Shown: piece by piece, positions 28,113-35,683 of the stretch
How positions within the stretch are numbered: the stretch's first letter is position 1
How the letters are laid out: each line of letters opens with the position of its first letter
Assembly (NCBI GenBank): GCA_029239875.1
Contig: JARBUD010000031.1
Span: 1-51,608 of the forward strand
Reading direction: 5' to 3'
Source of the DNA: Xanthobacteraceae bacterium
Lineage (GTDB): Bacteria; Pseudomonadota; Alphaproteobacteria; Rhizobiales; Xanthobacteraceae
Length of the DNA stretch: 51,608 nt
Position numbers and translations under genes: made by a program
Notes under the pieces: model-generated
What the model was told of the DNA's origin: nothing
Databases searched by the model: none
The model's input: only the letters and a program-made list of their open reading frames with translations

Positions 28113-28697
28113 TCAGCGGGAGATGACGAGCCGCGCCATCAAGGGCTGGACGATGAGGCCGAACATGCCAGCGTCGCCATAGGCGCGGGCCGAGAGCATG
28201 GCGCCGTGCACCGTGGCGAGGAAGGTCTCGGCCTCGGCCCGCGCCGTGCCGTCGAGCCGCAGGCTGCCCTGCCGGGCGCCGCGCTCCAGCACCGAGGCCA
28301 GCCAGGCCGAGAGCGCCCGGAAATGCGCGCGCACCTCCAGCGCCACCTCCGGCGGAAGTACCGGAATCTGCGTCGCCAGCAGCGCGCAGACGCAGAAAGG
28401 CGCGCTTTCATTGGCGATGCAGGCCTGCCAATAGCCGGTATAGGCATCGAGCTGCCCGACCGGATCGGGAACGTTGCGCTCCAGCGCGGCGATGCCGGCC
28501 TGCGCCTCCTCGCGGTAGCGGGCGACGAGGGTGCGCACGAGATCGGCCTTGGCCGGGAAATGATGGTGGATGCTGGCCTTGCGGATGCCGACCACCGCGG
28601 CGATGTCGGCATAGCTGAAGCTGTCATAGCCGCCCGCGACGATCAGCGAGCGGGCGCAGGTGAGAATGTCGTCGGCCGTGGTCGAGGAATGTGCCAT
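28113..28697 (-). CDS. TetR/AcrR-family repressor
   Basis: A 194-aa regulator with a TetR helix-turn-helix at residues about 8-55 (ADDILTCARSLIVAGGYDSF, then ADIAAVVGIRKASIHHHFPA) and a helical ligand domain with CVCALLATQIPVLPPE. It is the upstream gene on the same strand as the membrane protein at 27544, and both carry the same operator just before the start codon, so it probably represses itself and that gene. Inducer unknown. Confidence 0.9.
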   Translation of the reverse strand: MAHSSTTADDILTCARSLIVAGGYDSFSYADIAAVVGIRKASIHHHFPAKADLVRTLVARYREEAQAGIAALERNVPDPVGQLDAYTGYWQACIANESAPFCVCALLATQIPVLPPEVALEVRAHFRALSAWLASVLERGARQGSLRLDGTARAEAETFLATVHGAMLSARAYGDAGMFGLIVQPLMARLVISR

Positions 28698-28707
28698 GGC
28701 CTGTTTT

Positions 28708-28727
28708 TATCTACTAGTAGGTAGGCT
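28708..28727. promoter_or_regulatory. TetR operator copy 2
   Basis: TATCTACTAGTAGGTAGGCT, containing the perfect 10-bp palindrome CTACTAGTAG (28711-28720), 10 bases upstream of the TetR start. It matches copy 1 at 17 of 20 positions. The position over the promoter or ribosome site fits autorepression. Confidence 0.75.
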
Positions 28728-28738
28728 GTCAATGCATC

Positions 28739-28763
28739 GCCGCCTCCCTGCGCGGGAGGCGGC
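28739..28763 (-). terminator. Hairpin after the mop gene
   Basis: Perfect 10-bp stem GCCGCCTCCC / GGGAGGCGGC with a TGCGC loop, beginning six bases past the stop of the TOBE gene. No clear T-run on either strand, so a weak terminator or 3' stabilising hairpin. Confidence 0.6.
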
Positions 28764-28769
28764 CAGCCT

Positions 28770-28979
28770 TCAGTCCACCGCGATCATCACGTCGGAAGCC
28801 TTGATCACGGCATAGGCCTTGCCGCCTTCCTTCAGGCCCAGCTCCTCCACCGCCTCGTTGGTGATGGACGAGGTGATGACCTGCCCGCCGGCGATCTCCA
28901 GCCGCACATGCGAGGTGGTGGCACCTTTGGTGACATTTTTGATGACACCGGTGACAACGTTGCGGGCACTGAGCTTCAT
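28770..28979 (-). CDS. Single TOBE/Mop-domain molybdate-binding protein
   Basis: A 69-aa protein made of one TOBE (molbindin-type) domain: SARNVVTGVIKNVTKGATTS, VRLEIAGGQVITSSITNEA, LGLKEGGKAYAVIKASDVMI. Such proteins store or buffer molybdate in the cytoplasm. The start overlaps the stop of the upstream molybdopterin-like gene by four bases, which supports a shared molybdenum theme. Confidence 0.9.
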   Translation of the reverse strand: MKLSARNVVTGVIKNVTKGATTSHVRLEIAGGQVITSSITNEAVEELGLKEGGKAYAVIKASDVMIAVD

Positions 28980-29482
28980 GGCGTTTTCTCCGTGGGGGCA
29001 AGCGGGCGGACCTCGATGCGGGCGACGTCGATCACGCTGCGCGCGCCGCGCCGGTCGCCCGGCACGACGAGGCGGGGGGAACGGGCGGGCGCGATGGCCT
29101 GGTCCTCGCGCGCATGGGCAAGCAGCACCGGCGCATCGCCGAGCTCGGGCGCCAGCTCGCCGGCCGAGAGCACCAGCGTGTAGCCGTCGCCGGCGGTCAC
29201 GATCACCAGGCTGCGCAGCAGCGCGGGATGGTCGGTCGGGTCGATCAGGCCGTTGCCGATGAGGATGTCCCACAGCTTCGCGCCGGTGTAGCGCGCCTTC
29301 TCCTCGCCCTTGGAGGTAAGGAAGGCGACGTCGACGCTCTCGGAGGGCAGGGCGCGCAGGGCGTCGAGCGGGAGATTCAGCTCCTTGCCGCCGCCCGCCA
29401 GCACCACCGGATCCCGCGCTGCCGCCGGCGCGGAGTGGAGCGCGAGGAAGAGGGGAAGGGCGAGCAGGCGCAGGACCGGCAT
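28976..29482 (-). CDS. Exported molybdopterin-oxidoreductase-domain-like protein
   Basis: A 168-aa protein with a signal peptide (LRLLALPLFLALHSAPAAA) and a truncated domain resembling the sulfite-oxidase-type molybdopterin-binding fold (LPLDALRALPSESVDVAF, YTGAKLWDILIGNGL, VIVTAGDGYTLVLSAGEL, then SPRLVVPGDRRGARSV near the end). The cofactor-binding Cys of sulfite oxidases is not visible, so it may not carry cofactor. It is followed by the TOBE gene with a 4-base overlap. Confidence 0.7.
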   Translation of the reverse strand: MPVLRLLALPLFLALHSAPAAARDPVVLAGGGKELNLPLDALRALPSESVDVAFLTSKGEEKARYTGAKLWDILIGNGLIDPTDHPALLRSLVIVTAGDGYTLVLSAGELAPELGDAPVLLAHAREDQAIAPARSPRLVVPGDRRGARSVIDVARIEVRPLAPTEKTP

Positions 29483-29940
29483 GGAGGACGTCTCCGTGAG
29501 GGGACGGAAGATATATTTGTAGGGATATATGAAGGGGTGGGTGGGGGCAAGGCGGAGGATGACGTCGGTAACGCTCGGCGCGGTTGGTTCGGCCTAGTTC
29601 CAAAGACGTGGATGGCCGGGCCAAGCCCGACCATGACGTTCCATCGCTTTCATCACATCGCGCTGCGCCCGCAGGGCCGGAAGGCCCTCATCCGCGGGCT
29701 TGACCCGCGGATCCAGAAGACTGGGCGCGCGCCCGGTCACTGGGTGCCCGGGTCAAGCCCGGGCATGAGGGCGTGTGATTGTTCTGCTCGTCATCCCGGA
29801 ATTGCCGCTTCCATCATCGTCATCCCGGATGGCCGCAGGCCGATCCGGGATCGCGCGATCATTGGAGAGCGATCCCGGCTCTCCGCTGCGCTTCGGCCGG
29901 GATGGCGGCTATGGGTAAGCGCGCCAGTCGCCTCGGAACT
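29483..29940. repeat. Repeat-rich intergenic region
   Basis: No gene is supported here. Visible are a half element at 29603-29640 (GTGGATGGCCGGGCCAAGCC type), a palindromic element at 29686-29770 (CCTCATCCGCGGGCTTGACC ... GTCAAGCCCGGGCATGAGG) and a second family at 29819-29908 (CGTCATCCCGGATGGCC ... GGCCGGGATGGCGG, with GATCCGGGATCGC inside). All recur at GTA gene boundaries further right. Confidence 0.8.
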
Positions 29941-29944
29941 GAAA

Positions 29945-29996
29945 TCCTAGAACTAGGAAAAAAATCCTTGACAGCGTGACGCTGCTCGGGTAGCTT
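29945..29996 (+). promoter_or_regulatory. Main GTA promoter with upstream dyad
   Basis: A perfect -35 box TTGACA (29968-29973), a 17-base spacer and TAGCTT (29991-29996) form a sigma-70 type promoter about 175 bases before g1. Nine bases upstream of the -35 box lies the dyad TCCTAG-AA-CTAGGA (29945-29958), in the usual place for an activator. The poor -10 box fits dependence on an activator; GafY is the obvious candidate by comparison with Caulobacter. Confidence 0.65.
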
Positions 29997-30059
29997 TTGG
30001 TCATGCTCCACCATTGCGTCTGAGGCCGCGGGCTTTCGGCGCGGGGCGATGAGGTTTCC

Positions 30060-30079
30060 GGCCGGCCACCACGCCGGCC
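30060..30079 (+). other. Leader hairpin 1 upstream of g1
   Basis: GGCCGGC (30060-30066) pairs with GCCGGCC (30073-30079) across a six-base loop. Further GGCCGG modules follow at 30092-30111 and at about 30124-30140, so alternative pairings with the terminator stem are possible. Confidence 0.5.
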
Positions 30080-30091
30080 CGCCCATTTCAC

Positions 30092-30115
30092 AGCCGGCCG
30101 CGGGGCCGGCTTTTT
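30092..30115 (+). terminator. Intrinsic terminator in the GTA leader
   Basis: AGCCGGCC (30092-30099), loop GCGG, GGCCGGCT (30104-30111) and a TTTTT run (30111-30115): a classic intrinsic terminator between the promoter at 29968 and the g1 start at 30172. Transcripts from that promoter must pass it to reach the cluster. Confidence 0.75.
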
Positions 30116-30171
30116 CATATCCGGGCCGGCTCGGCCGGCTCATCCATCGGGCAGGGTTCGGCGGAGGCGGC

Positions 30172-30705
30172 ATGGCGACGGGCAACCGGATGATCTCGCC
30201 CGCCGTCCTGCTGGAGGTGCGGCGGCTTTACGAGGAGACCGACATATCGGTCTCGCGCATCGCCGTGCTGCTCGGCATCGACCGGCGGACCATCTACCGC
30301 CACGCGGAGAGGCACGGATGGCAGCCGCGCCGGCTCGACGAGCGGTTCCGCCCGGGCGTGCCGCTGGCGGATCCGCCGGCACCGGCTCCCGACGCGGACA
30401 TCCCGGCCGAGGCGCTGCCCCGCCGCGAGCTGATCGCCCGGCTGGTGCGGCGGATCGAGGCCGAGATCGCCGCCGTCGAGCGGCTGGTGGCGAAGGCCGG
30501 CCGCGAACGCGAGACCGACGGCGTCGCCGAGACCGAGCGGGCGGCGCGCACGCTCGCCATCCTCGTGCGCTCGCTGCGCGAGCTGGCGGCGCTGGAGAAG
30601 GACGAGCCGGGCGGTGACGATGACGCAGCACGCGACGCCGACGCCTTCCGACGCGAGCTTGGCGAAACTCTTGAGCGCGTGCTGGCGGCAGGGGAGGCTC
30701 CCTGA
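30172..30705 (+). CDS. GTA g1, small terminase-like protein
   Basis: A 177-aa protein starting at ATG 30172 with GGAGGC upstream. The N-terminal helix-turn-helix (LLEVRRLYEETDISVSRIAV, then DRRTIYRHAERHGWQPRR; about 10-55) is a DNA-binding domain, followed by a Pro-rich hinge and a helical C-terminal region (LIARLVRRIEAEIAAVERLV, TLAILVRSLRELAALEKD). In RcGTA, g1 is the small terminase that works with TerL in DNA packaging. It overlaps g2 by 86 bases. Confidence 0.8.
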   Translation: MATGNRMISPAVLLEVRRLYEETDISVSRIAVLLGIDRRTIYRHAERHGWQPRRLDERFRPGVPLADPPAPAPDADIPAEALPRRELIARLVRRIEAEIAAVERLVAKAGRERETDGVAETERAARTLAILVRSLRELAALEKDEPGGDDDAARDADAFRRELGETLERVLAAGEAP

Positions 30706-31993
30706 ACTGCTCGCCGTGCTGCCGCCGCCGACCGCGCAATGGCTGCGGCACCACTGGCCGCTGCTCGGCCGCGCGTCGCAGCACCCGCCTGAGATGGCGC
30801 AGGGCGGCGGCGACTGGCTGACCTGGCTGGTGCTGGGCGGGCGCGGCGCCGGCAAGACGCGCGCCGGCGCCGAATGGGTGCGCGCCCTTGCCTTCGGCCG
30901 GGCGGGACCTGCCGCCGGGCGCATCGCGCTGGTGGCGGAGAGCCTCGCGGATCTGCGCGAGGTGATGGTCGAGGGCGTCTCCGGCCTGCTGGCGGTGCAT
31001 CCGCGCGGCGAGCGCCCGATATGGGAGCCGACGCGAAAGCGGCTGGAATGGCCGAATGGCGCGGTGGCGCAGGGCTTTTCCGCCGATGACCCGGAGAGCC
31101 TGCGCGGTCCGCAATTCGACGCCGCCTGGTGCGACGAGCTGGCGAAATGGCGCTACGCGCAGGCGGCGTTCGACAATCTGCAGTTTGGGCTGCGCCTCGG
31201 CACCCGGCCGCGGCAGATGGTGACGACGACGCCGCGCCCGACGGCATTGCTGCGGGCGCTGCTCGCGGACCCGCGGACGGCGGTGACGCGGATGGGCACG
31301 GCGGAGAACGCGGCGCATCTGGCCCCACACTTTCTTGAGACCGTGGTCGGCCGCTATGCCGGCACGCGCCTCGGCCGGCAGGAGCTCGACGGCGAACTGA
31401 TCGAGGACCGGCCGGACGCTTTGTGGAGCCGCGCGCTGATCGAGGCGGGGCGGGAGGCGGCGGCGCCGGAGATGGTGCGCCAAATGGAACGCATCGTGGT
31501 GGCGGTCGACCCGCCGGCCTCCTCGCGCAGGCACGCCGATGCCTGCGGGCTGGTGGCGGCGGGGATCGACCGCGATGGCCTCGTGCATGTGCTGGCCGAC
31601 GAGAGCGCTCAAGGGCTGACGCCGACCGGATGGGGCGGTCGGGCGGTCGGGCTGTTCCATCGGCTGGAGGCGGACCGGGTGGTGGTCGAGGTGAACCAGG
31701 GCGGGGAGATGGTGAGGACCATCCTCGCCGGCATCGATCCGTCCGTGCCGGTGAAGGAGGTTCGCGCCACGCGCGGAAAATGGCTGCGCGCCGAGCCGGT
31801 CGCCGCGCTCTACGAGCAGGGCAGGGTGCGCCATGCCGGCGCCTTCCCGGCGCTGGAGGATGAGCTCTGCGATTTCGGCTCCGACGGCCTGTCGAACGGC
31901 CGCTCGCCGGACCGGCTCGACGCGCTGGTCTGGGCGGTCACCGCGCTGGCGCTCGGCCCGAAGGAGGCCGCGCCAAGAGTGAGACAGGTGTGA
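30620..31993 (+). CDS. GTA g2, large terminase subunit
   Basis: A 457-aa packaging motor and nuclease. Walker A is LGGRGAGKTRAGAEW (from residue 72), the acidic Walker B region is FDAAWCDELAKW, and the coupling motif lies in MVTTTPRPTALL. The RNase H-like nuclease domain starts at VVAVDPPASS and includes VVVEVNQGG and RLDALVWAVTAL. It fills the GTA capsid with host DNA. The start could be the GTG at 30614 or ATG at 30620; both lie inside g1. Downstream, the next GTA gene is separated by an antisense gene. Confidence 0.93.
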   Translation: MTQHATPTPSDASLAKLLSACWRQGRLPELLAVLPPPTAQWLRHHWPLLGRASQHPPEMAQGGGDWLTWLVLGGRGAGKTRAGAEWVRALAFGRAGPAAGRIALVAESLADLREVMVEGVSGLLAVHPRGERPIWEPTRKRLEWPNGAVAQGFSADDPESLRGPQFDAAWCDELAKWRYAQAAFDNLQFGLRLGTRPRQMVTTTPRPTALLRALLADPRTAVTRMGTAENAAHLAPHFLETVVGRYAGTRLGRQELDGELIEDRPDALWSRALIEAGREAAAPEMVRQMERIVVAVDPPASSRRHADACGLVAAGIDRDGLVHVLADESAQGLTPTGWGGRAVGLFHRLEADRVVVEVNQGGEMVRTILAGIDPSVPVKEVRATRGKWLRAEPVAALYEQGRVRHAGAFPALEDELCDFGSDGLSNGRSPDRLDALVWAVTALALGPKEAAPRVRQV

Positions 31994-31994
31994 A

Positions 31995-33137
31995 TCAGGG
32001 CGTCGGCGGCTGGGCGATGGCCTGCAGGTAGTCGTCGGCGAAGTCGGTCTCGATCTCGATCCACAGCGGGGCGTGGTCGGACATCTGCCAGGTCCGCCAC
32101 TTGGCGTAGCGCGCTTCCGGCGTGGTGGCGCGGAACGACGCCGTCTTCTCCGGGTCCTGCGCGGGCACATGCGACGCATAGAGCGCCATGTCCTCGTCGC
32201 GGAACACGTCCTCGAACAAGGAGAGCATGCCGCCGCCCGCGACCTTGAAGCGCCTGTCCTTCACCCGGACGGCGATCTGGTCGTAGAAATGCGCGCCCTT
32301 CTGGCGGACCTTGTCGCCGTCGATCTCGGCGGGGACCTTGAAGCCCTTGTCCTTCAGCGCCTTCATGGTCTCGTGCTCGGGGCTGACGACGTTGAAGTCG
32401 CCGAGCAATATGTAGTTCTCCGGCGCGCCGAGCTGGTCGGCATCGGGCGTGGCGGAGTCCTGCCGCTTGGCGAAGAAGGCGACGAGCTTCCGGATCTCGT
32501 CGATGCGCCGCTGCAGCTCGTTGCCGCTGTCGCTGCCGTAATAGATGTGCACCGTGCACAGGCTGAAGCGGAACCAGCCGGACTGGAACGCGACCATGAA
32601 CGGGCTGCGGGCGAATTGCTGGCGCGTCTCGACGATGGTCGGGGCGATGTCGGGCTGGTCCTTCGGCTTCACCTTCTTGCGGGCGACGACGAGCTGGCCT
32701 TCCGGCAGCACGATCTCGCCGGCGACCTTGCGGAACCAGACCTTCTCGGTGTTGTAGACGAAGGCCATGCGCTCGCGATTGCCCGAGGGACCCTCGGTGA
32801 CGTCGGTGACGATGTAGTCCCATTCGCGCCCGAGGATGCGCATCAGCCGCCGGAACGGCTCGAGGTCCTCGTTGACCTCCTGGATCGCCACCAGGTCGAA
32901 GGCGGAGACGAATTCGGCGAGGTAGTAGAAGGTCTCCGGCCGCCGGGGACCCCAGCCGAACTTGTTGGAATCGAAGTCGCGAATGTTCCAGGTCGCGAGC
33001 AGCAGCGCCCCGTCGCTCTTGCGCCGCCGGATCGGCTCCAGCCGCTGGCGGATGGCGAGAAGGCGGGCGGCGCAGCGCTCGGCGGCGCCGGGTTCGCTCT
33101 GAAGGTCACGTTTCAGACTGGCGTAGTTGTTCGACAC
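31995..33137 (-). CDS. Endonuclease/exonuclease/phosphatase-family protein inserted in the GTA cluster
   Basis: A 380-aa protein with the EEP fold: ATWNIRDFDSNKFG (N-terminal Asn), VAIQEVNEDLEPF (metal Glu), LLGDFNVVSPEHE and the C-terminal MSDHAPLWIEIETD (catalytic His). EEP proteins cut DNA, RNA or phosphoesters. The start is a GTG at 33137 with GGGGGG seven bases upstream; there is no signal peptide. It runs against the GTA genes, its stop one base from that of TerL. Homologues are usually host proteins, so this looks like a gene placed inside the cluster. Substrate unknown. Confidence 0.85.
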   Translation of the reverse strand: MSNNYASLKRDLQSEPGAAERCAARLLAIRQRLEPIRRRKSDGALLLATWNIRDFDSNKFGWGPRRPETFYYLAEFVSAFDLVAIQEVNEDLEPFRRLMRILGREWDYIVTDVTEGPSGNRERMAFVYNTEKVWFRKVAGEIVLPEGQLVVARKKVKPKDQPDIAPTIVETRQQFARSPFMVAFQSGWFRFSLCTVHIYYGSDSGNELQRRIDEIRKLVAFFAKRQDSATPDADQLGAPENYILLGDFNVVSPEHETMKALKDKGFKVPAEIDGDKVRQKGAHFYDQIAVRVKDRRFKVAGGGMLSLFEDVFRDEDMALYASHVPAQDPEKTASFRATTPEARYAKWRTWQMSDHAPLWIEIETDFADDYLQAIAQPPTP

Positions 33138-33210
33138 GGCATGCCCCCCGGTCGTTCCGCCCGATGGGTGGGAGACTACCAGAAGTAGTGCTTCATGTCT
33201 GTGACAGCCT

Positions 33211-33234
33211 GCCGGCTTTTGCCGGCGCCCCTTT
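33211..33234 (+). terminator. Terminator-like hairpin between g2 and g3
   Basis: GCCGGC (33211-33216), TTTT loop, GCCGGC (33221-33226), then GCCCCTTTT. It lies in the divergent gap between the EEP gene and the portal gene, upstream of the chosen portal start. A six-pair stem with a short T-run gives moderate terminator strength. Confidence 0.4.
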
Positions 33235-33263
33235 TCGATCCCGCGCCGCTTCAGGATGGGTCC

Positions 33264-34430
33264 ATGGCTCGCCTCAATTTTCCTTTCGCCTTCCGCAAGC
33301 CAGCGGCGCCGCCGGAGGCCAAGGCCTCCCGCGCCCATGCGCTCATCGCGCTGCTCGCCGGGCACCGGCCGCAATGGACGCCGCGCGACTATGCGGCGCT
33401 GGCGCGCGAGGGCTACCAGCGCAACGCCGTCGCCCATCGCTGCGTGCGGCTGGTCGCGCAGGCCGTGGGCGAGGTGCGCTTCACCCTTATCGAGGGCGGG
33501 CGCGAGATCGCCGCCCATCCGCTCGCCGACCTCTTGGCGCAGCCCAATCCGCGCCTCTCCGGCGCCGGGCTGATGGAGGCGCTGGCGGCGCATCTGATGA
33601 TCGCCGGCAATGCCTATGTCGAGGCGGTCTCGCTCGGCGGCGAACTGCGCGAGCTGCACGTGCTGCGGCCCGACCGCATGCGCGTCGTGCCCGGCGCGGA
33701 CGGCTGGGCCGGGGCCTATGAGTACACCGCCGGCGGGCGCTCCGTGCGCTTCGTGCAGGATGGCAGTCCGCCTCCCATCCTGCATGTCGCGCTGTTCAAC
33801 CCGCTCGACGACCATTACGGCGCCCCGCCGCTGGAGGCGGCGCAGGTGGCGCTGGACCTGCACAACGCCGCCGGCGCCTGGAACAAGGCGCTGCTGGACA
33901 ATTCCGCCCGGCCCTCCGGCGCACTGGTCTATGGCGGCGCCGGCAACCTCTCGGACGAGCAGTTCGACCGGCTGAAGGAGGAGCTGGAGGCGAACTTCTC
34001 AGGCTCCGCCAATGCCGGGCGGCCGCTGCTGCTGGAAGGCGGGCTCGACTGGCGGCCTTTGTCGCTGAGCCCGAAGGACATGGATTTCCTCGAGGCGAGG
34101 AACGCCGCGGCGCGCGAGATCGCGCTCGCCTTCGGCGTGCCGCCCATGCTGCTCGGCATTCCCGGCGATGCCACCTACGCCAATTACAGCGAGGCGAGCC
34201 GCGTGCTCTGGCGCCAGACCGTGCTGCCGCTGGCGCGCCGGTTGGGCCAGGAGCTGGCCGGCTGGCTAGCGCCTGCCTTCGGCTCGGCGCGGCTCGCCCT
34301 GGAGCCTGACCTCGACGCGGTGGAGGCGCTGAGCTTCGAGCGCGAGGCGCTGTGGCGCCGGGTGAACGAGGCGAATTTCCTCACCGAGGACGAGAAGCGC
34401 CAGGCCGTCGGCTACGGGCTGCGCGGCTGA
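33264..34430 (+). CDS. GTA g3, portal protein (HK97 type)
   Basis: A 388-aa portal subunit that forms the DNA entry ring at one capsid vertex. HK97-type features: YQRNAVAHRCVRLVAQAVGE, LMIAGNAYVEAV, NPLDDHYGAPPLEAAQVALD, LEARNAAAREIALAFGVPP and LLGIPGDATYANYSEA. The ATG at 33264 has GGATGG nine bases upstream; the longer frame from 33195 would run through a hairpin. It is the first gene after the antisense EEP gene, so it may have its own promoter or depend on read-through. Confidence 0.92.
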   Translation: MARLNFPFAFRKPAAPPEAKASRAHALIALLAGHRPQWTPRDYAALAREGYQRNAVAHRCVRLVAQAVGEVRFTLIEGGREIAAHPLADLLAQPNPRLSGAGLMEALAAHLMIAGNAYVEAVSLGGELRELHVLRPDRMRVVPGADGWAGAYEYTAGGRSVRFVQDGSPPPILHVALFNPLDDHYGAPPLEAAQVALDLHNAAGAWNKALLDNSARPSGALVYGGAGNLSDEQFDRLKEELEANFSGSANAGRPLLLEGGLDWRPLSLSPKDMDFLEARNAAAREIALAFGVPPMLLGIPGDATYANYSEASRVLWRQTVLPLARRLGQELAGWLAPAFGSARLALEPDLDAVEALSFEREALWRRVNEANFLTEDEKRQAVGYGLRG

Positions 34431-34492
34431 GAACGAGAAGGTCCGGCTGCGGGCCGGGCACCAAGAGGGGGAGCACACAGGGAGATACGCCC

Positions 34493-34681
34493 ATGCAAGT
34501 CCTCATCGATGCTTTCGCCAAGCGCGGCGACCTCGCCCATCTGGCGCTGCTGATGTGGGCGCTCGGCGCCTCGGCACTGGCGGCGCTCGCCTTGCGCGAG
34601 CTCGGCCGGGCGGTGCGCCGCTTCGACGACTTCGTGCGCGAGATCGCGCGCTTCAACGCCTTGTTCGGAGACGAGCAATGA
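34493..34681 (+). CDS. GTA g3.5, small membrane-helix protein
   Basis: A 62-aa protein from ATG 34493 with GGGAG upstream. One hydrophobic helix (HLALLMWALGASALAALALR, about 15-34) is followed by a charged helix (RAVRRFDDFVREIARFNALF). A small ORF at this place is called g3.5 in RcGTA-type clusters. Function unknown. Its stop overlaps the next ATG as ATGA. Confidence 0.75.
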   Translation: MQVLIDAFAKRGDLAHLALLMWALGASALAALALRELGRAVRRFDDFVREIARFNALFGDEQ

Positions 34682-34845
34682 CATCGACGCCACGCATCCG
34701 GGCCTTCCTGCCCGGGCGTTTGCGCCTGCCGGCCGCCAGCCATGCCGGCAGCGCGCCACAGGTGTTCCGTGAGTTCGGCCGCACGCTCGGGCGTCTCGAG
34801 CGCGCCGCCGCCACCCGCCGCTCGCGTGACGGGGAGGGCGCATGA
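34678..34845 (+). CDS. Small ORF between g3.5 and g4
   Basis: A 55-codon frame linked at both ends by ATGA overlaps, to g3.5 and to the protease gene. The product is basic and Arg/Ala/Pro-rich (MTSTPRIRAFLPGRLRLPAA, EFGRTLGRLERAAATRR) with a C-terminal helix. Tight coupling on both sides favours a translated gene. No family is recognised. Confidence 0.6.
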   Translation: MTSTPRIRAFLPGRLRLPAASHAGSAPQVFREFGRTLGRLERAAATRRSRDGEGA

Positions 34846-35411
34846 CCATGCCCGCCGGTTTCGCTCCGGCACCCATCCAGACCAAGGCCCATCCCGGCGC
34901 GCTGGCCACGATCGAGCCGGACGGCAGCTTCGAAGGCTATGCCGCCCTGTTCGGCCGGGTCGATCTCGGCCGCGACCTGATCCTGCCCGGCGCCTTCGCC
35001 CGCTCGCTCACTGAACGCGGCACGGGCGGCGTGCGCATGCTGTTCCAGCACGACCCGGCCGAGCCGATCGGCACCTGGCTGTCGCTCCGCGAGGATGCGG
35101 TCGGCCTGCATGTACGCGGCCGGCTGACGCTCGACGTCGCCCGCGCCCGCGAGGTGCTGGCGCTGATGCGCGCCGGGGCGATCGACGGGCTCTCCATCGG
35201 CTTCCGCACGGTGGAGGGGCGCACCGACCCGCGTTCGCGGGTCCGCCGGCTCTCGCGCATCGATTTGTGGGAGGTGTCGGTCGTCACCTTCCCGATGCAG
35301 CCGGATGCCCGCATCGCCGGGGTGAAGCGCGCTGCCTCGCTCGCCGGCATCATCCGCCGCGGCGCCAGGCGCCTGCGCGCGCTGCCGGGGCTGCGGCCGC
35401 TGGCGGTGTAG
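34842..35411 (+). CDS. GTA g4, prohead maturation protease
   Basis: A 189-aa HK97-family (U35-type) protease that trims the capsid protein during assembly. The catalytic His70 is in LFQHDPAEPIG, Ser118 in DGLSIGFRTVEG, and LWEVSVVTFPMQPDA marks the end of the core. The start overlaps the previous ORF by four bases. A repeat-filled gap separates it from the capsid gene. Confidence 0.92.
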   Translation: MTMPAGFAPAPIQTKAHPGALATIEPDGSFEGYAALFGRVDLGRDLILPGAFARSLTERGTGGVRMLFQHDPAEPIGTWLSLREDAVGLHVRGRLTLDVARAREVLALMRAGAIDGLSIGFRTVEGRTDPRSRVRRLSRIDLWEVSVVTFPMQPDARIAGVKRAASLAGIIRRGARRLRALPGLRPLAV

Positions 35412-35429
35412 CGACTACCCCTTTGATTT

Positions 35430-35640
35430 CCTCATGGCCGGGCTTGACCCGGCCACCCAGGGGACCGGGCACCGGCGGAAAGTCTGGGTCCCCGGGTCAA
35501 GCCCGGGGATGAGGGAAAAAGGAATCCAGCGTCATCCCGGACGGCCCGTAGGGCCGATCCGGGATCGCGACCCGCTTTCCGCGATGGCCTCAACGGCATG
35601 CGATCCCGGCTCTCCGGCTTCGCCTGCGGCCGGGATGACG
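35430..35640. repeat. Two palindromic repeats between g4 and g5
   Basis: Element one (35430-35514) runs from CCTCATGGCCGGGCTTGACC to CCGGGTCAAGCCCGGGGATGAGG-type sequence; element two (35530-35640) from CGTCATCCCGGACGGCC to GGCCGGGATGACG with GATCCGGGATCGC inside. They are the same two families as at 29686-29908. Strong hairpins are expected in the transcript between protease and capsid. Confidence 0.85.
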
Positions 35641-35683
35641 GCCGGTGTGGCCCGTCCGGCCGACGACGTTTCCATTCCCGAAC

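Noticed and set aside
30003..30023. Leader peptide of six codons (MLHHCV) after the GTA promoter
   Set aside because: No ribosome site, no repeated key codon, and it does not overlap the terminator stem.
33138..33863. N-terminal extension of the EEP protein across the portal gene
   Set aside because: The upstream part is a shadow of g3; GTG 33137 has a strong ribosome site and starts the conserved region.
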